Positions 58,646 to 64,000 of a DNA stretch of 64,000 bases are shown here, in pieces (within the stretch, counting starts at the first letter, position 1; every line of letters begins with the position of its first letter). Source of the DNA: Oscarella lobularis (lineage: Eukaryota; Porifera; Homoscleromorpha; Homosclerophorida; Oscarellidae); contig NC_089194.1 of assembly GCF_947507565.1 (NCBI RefSeq), positions 1 through 64,000 on the forward strand. Direction: 5' to 3'. The position numbers and the translations under genes are program-made. The notes below the pieces were generated by a model, which ran no database searches, was not told the origin of the DNA, and saw only the letters and a list, made by a program, of their open reading frames with translations.

Positions 58646-59198
58646 GTGTAATTTGTCCCTAGGACAAACTGTCCACGGACAAATTGTCCACAGGACAAAT
58701 TGTCCCAGGACAAATTGTCCCAGGACAAATTGTGCCAGGACAAATTGTCCCAGGACAAATTGTGCCAGGACAATTTGTCCCAAGAAAAATTGTCCCAAGG
58801 TAAAATTGTCCCAAGACAAATTGTCCCCAGGACAAATTGTCCCCAGGACAAATTGTCCCAGGACAAATTGTCCCCAGCACAAATTGTTCCAAGGAGAAAT
58901 TGTCCCAGGACAAATTGTCCTAGGACAAAATTTCCCCAGGAAAAATTGTCCGCAAAACAAATTGTCATAGAACAAATTATCCCAGGACCAATTGTCCCCA
59001 GGACAAATTGTCCCCAGCACAAATTGTTCCAAGGAGAAATTGTCCCAGGACAAATTGTCCTAGGACAAAATTTCCCCAGGAAAAATTGTCCCCAAAACAA
59101 ATTGTCATAGAACAAATTATCCCAGGACCAATTGTCCCCAGGACAAATTGTCCCCAGGACAAATTGTCCCCAGGAAAAATTGTCCCAGAACAAATTCT
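58646..59198. repeat. GGACAAATTGTCC palindromic array P7
   Basis: About 34 units. A 130-140 bp segment is duplicated in tandem (CCCCAGCACAAATTGTTCC at 58,872 and 59,012, 140 bp apart) with almost no change, evidence of recent slippage or unequal exchange. Confidence 0.94.
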
Positions 59199-59321
59199 CA
59201 AAAAATTACAGAGAAATTACAGGGGATTAGCCAACGTGTCTCTCCGGTAATAAATTACAGAGAAATTACAGGGGTTTAGCCAACTGGTCTCTCCTGTAAT
59301 AAATTACAGGGAAATTACAGG
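59199..59321. repeat. 48-bp satellite fragment (about 2.5 units)
   Basis: GGTCTCTCCTGTAATAAATT units with GGGGATTAGCC variants between P7 and the right minisatellite. The last unit fuses at ATTACAGGGGGTGTATATAA. Confidence 0.92.
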
Positions 59322-62300
59322 GGGTGTATATAATCTGGCAGGCGGTGTACGTACTCCGCCAGCAGGCGGTGTATATATTCCGGCAGGCGGTGTACATATT
59401 CCGGCAGGCGGTGTAAATATTCCGGCTGGCGGTGTATACATTCTGGCAGGCGGTGTAAGTACTCAGCCGGCAGGCGGTGTATATATTCCGGCAGGCGACG
59501 AACGTACTCCACCAGCAGGCGGTGTATGTATTCAGGCAGGCGGTGTAAATATTCCGGCAGGCGGTGTATATATTCTGGCAGGCGGTGTAAGTACTCAGCG
59601 AGCAAGCGGTGTATATTTTCCGGCAAGCGGTGTACGTACTCCGCCAGCAGGCGGTGTATATATTCCGGCAAGCTGTGTACGTACTCCGCCAGCGGGCGGT
59701 GTAGATATTCTGGCAGGCGGTGTAGATATTCTGGCTGGCGGTGTACGTACTCCGCCTGCAGGCGGTGTATATATTTTGGCAGGCGGTGTAAGTACTCCGC
59801 CTGCAGGCGGTGTATATATTCTGGCAGGCGGTGTACGTACTCCGCCGGCAGGCGGTGTATATATTCCGGCAAGCGATGTACCTACTCCGCCAGCAGGTGG
59901 TGTATATATTCCGGCAAGCGGTGTACGTACTCCGCCAGCGGGCGGTGTATATATTTTGGCAGGCGGTGTACGTACTCTGCCGGCAGGCGGCGTAGATATT
60001 CCGGCAGGCGGCGTATATATTCCGGCAAGCGGTGTACGTACTCCGCCAGAGGGCGGTGTAGATATTCTGGCAGGCGGTGTATTCCTGCAGGCGGTGTATA
60101 TATTCCGGCAGGCGGTGTACGTACTCCGCCAGCAGGCGGTGTATATATTCCTGCAGGCGGTGTATATATTCTGGCAGGCGGTGTACGTACTCCGCCAGAG
60201 GGCGGTGTAGATATTCTGGCAGGCGGTGTATTCCTGCAGGCGGTGTATATATTCCGGCAAGCGGTGTACGTACTCCGCCAGCGGGCGGTGTAGATATTCT
60301 GGCAGGCGGTGTAGATATTCTGGCTGGCGGTGTACGTACTCCGCCTGCAGGCGGTGTATATATTTTGGCAGGCGGTGTAAGTACTCCGCCTGCAGGCGGT
60401 GTATATATTCTGGCAGGCGGTGTACGTACTCCGCCGGCAGGCGGTGTATATATTCCGGCAAGCGATGTACCTACTCCGCCAGCAGGTGGTGTATATATTC
60501 CGGCAAGCGGTGTACGTACTCCGCCAGCGGGCGGTGTATATATTTTGGCAGGCGGTGTACGTACTCTGCCGGCAGGCGGCGTAGATATTCCGGCAGGCGG
60601 CGTATATATTCCGGCAAGCGGTGTACGTACTCCGCCAGAGGGCGGTGTAGATATTCTGGCAGGCGGTGTATTCCTGCAGGCGGTGTATATATTCCGGCAG
60701 GCGGTGTACGTACTCCGCCAGCAGGCGGTGTATATATTCCTGCAGGCGGTGTATATATTCTGGCAGGCGGTGTAAGTACTCCGCCAGCAGGCGGTGTATG
60801 TATTCCGGCAGGCGGTGTATATATTCCGGCAGGCGGTGTACGTACTCCACCAGAGGCGGTGTATATTTTCCGGCAGGCGGTGTATTCCGGCAGGCGGTGT
60901 AGATATTCTGGCAGGCGGTGTAAGTACTCCGCCAGCAGCCGGTGTATATTTTCCGGCAGGCGGTTTATTCCGGCAGGCGGTGTAGATATTCTGGCAGGCG
61001 GGGTACGTACTCCGCCGGCAGGCGGTGTATATATTCCGGGAAGCGGTGTATATATTCCGGCAGGCGGAGTATATATTCCGGCAGGCGGTGTATATATTCC
61101 GGAAAGCGTTGTACGTACTCCGCCGGCAGGCGGTGTATATATTCTCGCAGGCGGTGTACGTACTCCGCCCGCAGGCGGTGTATATATTCCGGCAGGCGGT
61201 GTACGTACTCCGCCCGCAGGCGGTGTATATATTCCGGCAGGCGGTGTACGTACTCCACCGGCAGGCGGTGTATATATTCCGGCAAGCTGTGTACGTACTC
61301 CGCCGGCAGGCGGTGTATATAATCTGGCAGGCGGTGTATATATTCTGGCAGGCGGTGTAAGTACTCAGCCAGCAGGCGGTGTATTTTTTCCGGCAAGCGG
61401 TGTACGTACTACGCCAGCAGGCGGTGTATATATTCCGGCAAGCGGTGTATATATTCCGGCAGGCGGTGTATATATTCCGGCAGGCGGTGTACGTACTCCG
61501 CCGGCAAGCGGTGTATATATTCCGGCAGGCGGTGTATATATTCTGGCAGGCGGTGTACGTACTCCGCCAGAGGGCGGTGTAGATATTCTGGCAGGCGGTG
61601 TATTCCTGCAGGCGGTGTATATATTCCGGCAAGCGGTGTACGTACTCCGCCAGCGGGCGGTGTAGATATTCTGGCAGGCGGTGTAGATATTCTGGCTGGC
61701 GGTGTACGTACTCCGCCTGCAGGCGGTGTATATATTTTGGCAGGCGGTGTAAGTACTCCGCCTGCAGGCGGTGTATATATTCTGGCAGGCGGTGTACGTA
61801 CTCCGCCGGCAGGCGGTGTATATATTCCGGCAAGCGATGTACCTACTCCGCCAGCAGGTGGTGTATATATTCCGGCAAGCGGTGTACGTACTCCGCCAGC
61901 GGGCGGTGTATATATTTTGGCAGGCGGTGTACGTACTCTGCCGGCAGGCGGCGTAGATATTCCGGCAGGCGGCGTATATATTCCGGCAAGCGGTGTACGT
62001 ACTCCGCCAGAGGGCGGTGTAGATATTCTGGCAGGCGGTGTATTCCTGCAGGCGGTGTATATATTCCGGCAGGCGGTGTACGTACTCCGCCAGCAGGCGG
62101 TGTATATATTCCTGCAGGCGGTGTATATATTCTGGCAGGCGGTGTAAGTACTCCGCCAGCAGGCGGTGTATGTATTCCGGCAGGCGGTGTATATATTCCG
62201 GCAGGCGGTGTACGTACTCCACCAGAGGCGGTGTATATTTTCCGGCAGGCGGTGTATTCCGGCAGGCGGTGTAGATATTCTGGCAGGCGGTGTAAGTACT

Positions 62301-64000
62301 CCGCCAGCAGCCGGTGTATATTTTCCGGCAGGCGGTTTATTCCGGCAGGCGGTGTAGATATTCTGGCAGGCGGGGTACGTACTCCGCCGGCAGGCGGTGT
62401 ATATATTCCGGGAAGCGGTGTATATATTCCGGCAGGCGGAGTATATATTCCGGCAGGCGGTGTATATATTCCGGAAAGCGTTGTACGTACTCCGCCGGCA
62501 GGCGGTGTATATATTCTCGCAGGCGGTGTACGTACTCCGCCCGCAGGCGGTGTATATATTCCGGCAGGCGGTGTACGTACTCCACCGGCAGGCGGTGTAT
62601 ATATTCCGGCAAGCTGTGTACGTACTCCGCCGGCAGGCGGTGTATATAATCTGGCAGGCGGTGTATATATTCTGGCAGGCGGTGTAAGTACTCAGCCAGC
62701 AGGCGGTGTATTTTTTCCGGCAAGCGGTGTACGTACTACGCCAGCAGGCGGTGTATATATTCCGGCAAGCGGTGTATATATTCCGGCAGGCGGTGTATAT
62801 ATTCCGGCAGGCGGTGTACGTACTCCGCCGGCAAGCGGTGTATATATTCCGGCAGGCGGTGTATATAATCCGGCAGGCGGTGTACGTACTCCGCCGGCAG
62901 GCGGTGTATATATTCCGGCAGGCGGTGTACGTACTCCGTCGGAAGGCGGTGTATATATTCCGGCAGGCGGTGTATATATTCAGGCAGGTGGTGTATATAT
63001 TCTGGCAGGCGGTGTAAGTACTCAGCCAGCAGGTGGTGTATATTTTACGGCAAGCGGTGTACGTACTACGCCAGCAGGCGGTGTATATATTCTGGGAGGC
63101 GGTGTACGTACTCCTCCAGCAGGCGGTGCATATATTCCGTCAAGTGGTGCACGTACTCCGCCAGCAGGCGGTGTAGATATTCTGGCAGGCGGTGTAGATA
63201 TTTTGGCAGGCGGGGTATATATTCTGGCAGGCAGTGTACCTACTCCGCCAGCAGGCGGTGTATATATTCCGGCAGGCTGTGTATATATTCCGGAAAGCGG
63301 TGTAAGTACTCCGCAAGCAGGCGGTGTATATATTCCGGAAGGCGGTGTAGATATTCCGGCAGGCGGTGAACGTACTCCACCAGCAGGCGGTGTAGATATT
63401 CCGGCAAGCGGTGTAGATATTTTGGCAGGCGGTGTATATATTCTGGCAGGCGGTGTACGTACTCCGCCGGCAGGCGGTGTATAAATTCCGGAAAACGATG
63501 TATATATTCCGAAAGGCAGTGTACGTACTCCGCCGGAAGGCGGTGTATATATACCCACAGGCGTGTACGTACTCCGCCGGCAGGCGGTGTATATACTCCG
63601 GAGAGCGGTGTATATATTCCGGAAGGCAGCGTACGTACTTTGCCGACAGGCGTTCTATATATTCCGGCAAGCGGTGTACGTACTCCGCCGGCAGGCTTTG
63701 TATATATTACGGCAAGCGGTGTACGTACTTCGCCGGCAGGCGTTGTATATATTACGGCAAGCGGTGTACATACTCCGGAGGCAGGCGGTGTATATATTAC
63801 GGCAAGCGGTGTACATACTCCGCGGGCAGGCGGTGTATATATTCCGGCAGGCGTGTACGTACTCCGCCGGAGGCGGTGTATATATTCCGGCAAGCGTTGT
63901 ATATATTCCGGAAGGCAGTGTACGTACTCTGCTAGCAGGCGGTGTATATATTACGGCAAGCGGTGTACGTACTCCGCCGGCAGGCGGTGTATATATTCCT
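59322..64000. repeat. GC-rich 21/24-bp minisatellite, right array (runs off the window)
   Basis: Same modules and orientation as 5,617-13,346. A 1,372-bp segment is duplicated (GTGTATTCCTGCAGG at 60,226 and 61,598) with one 45-bp difference. A 589-bp copy lies to its left (59,810 versus 60,399). Rare variants of the left array recur here, such as GGTGCATATATTCCGTCAAG at 63,126, 9,627 and 10,823. Long open frames on both strands (up to 855 codons) are composition artefacts. Confidence 0.95.

Overview
This is a eukaryotic chromosome end. Position 1 starts in about 800 bp of CCCTAA repeats (the C-rich telomere strand, so the telomere lies to the left), followed by 63 kb of subtelomere made mostly of tandem repeats. 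TTAGGG-type telomeres, perfect NRF-1-type (TGCGCATGCGCA), RFX X-box-like and CRE (TGACGTCA) motifs, and GT-AG introns of about 50-60 bp suggest a compact-intron metazoan or close relative, perhaps a marine invertebrate. This assignment is tentative: no protein gene is recognisable enough to place it.

Layout. (1) 1-4,257: telomere, then two essentially identical copies of a 1.65-kb block (a 130-bp satellite plus a 0.28-kb spacer), separated by an interstitial telomere tract of about 22 repeats. (2) 4,258-5,616: low-copy DNA with a promoter-like CpG-rich segment. (3) 5,617-13,390: a 21/24-bp GC-rich minisatellite interrupted by a TACAAC array. (4) 13,391-18,079: three alternations of a 41-bp and a 48/49-bp satellite, then 20.7 kb of pure 41-bp satellite to 38,809. 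(5) 38,810-44,776: a palindromic GGACAAATTGTCC array, exon-like repeats, a 4.8-kb purine-rich 20-bp minisatellite, more palindromes and more exon-like repeats. (6) 44,777-51,800: the main low-copy island, with several promoter-like and splice-like structures and a fold-back element. (7) 51,801-59,321: palindromic arrays, an ATCTAC array, a 24-bp array, and a second small copy of the region 5 cassette. (8) 59,322-64,000: the 21/24-bp minisatellite again, running off the window.

Genes. I see no conserved protein-coding gene. What repeats is a promoter/first-exon module (a CACGTG E-box, often beside a CRE or CRE-like site, then a consensus 5' splice site), found near 5.05, 45.1, 47.8 (both directions), 51.5 and 58.5 kb. 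Most copies point left, toward the telomere. At several loci it is followed by tandemly duplicated exon-like units with 49-60 bp introns. Reading frames are short, or broken between copies. I interpret this as a subtelomeric family of spliced, probably non-coding (or decayed coding) transcription units, flanked in several cases by palindromic arrays. Telomere-directed transcription (TERRA-like) from these promoters, and from the CRE-bearing 130-bp satellite, is the most interesting hypothesis here. It is inference from motifs only. Very long open frames inside the satellites arise because the repeat units lack stop codons, and are not annotated as genes.
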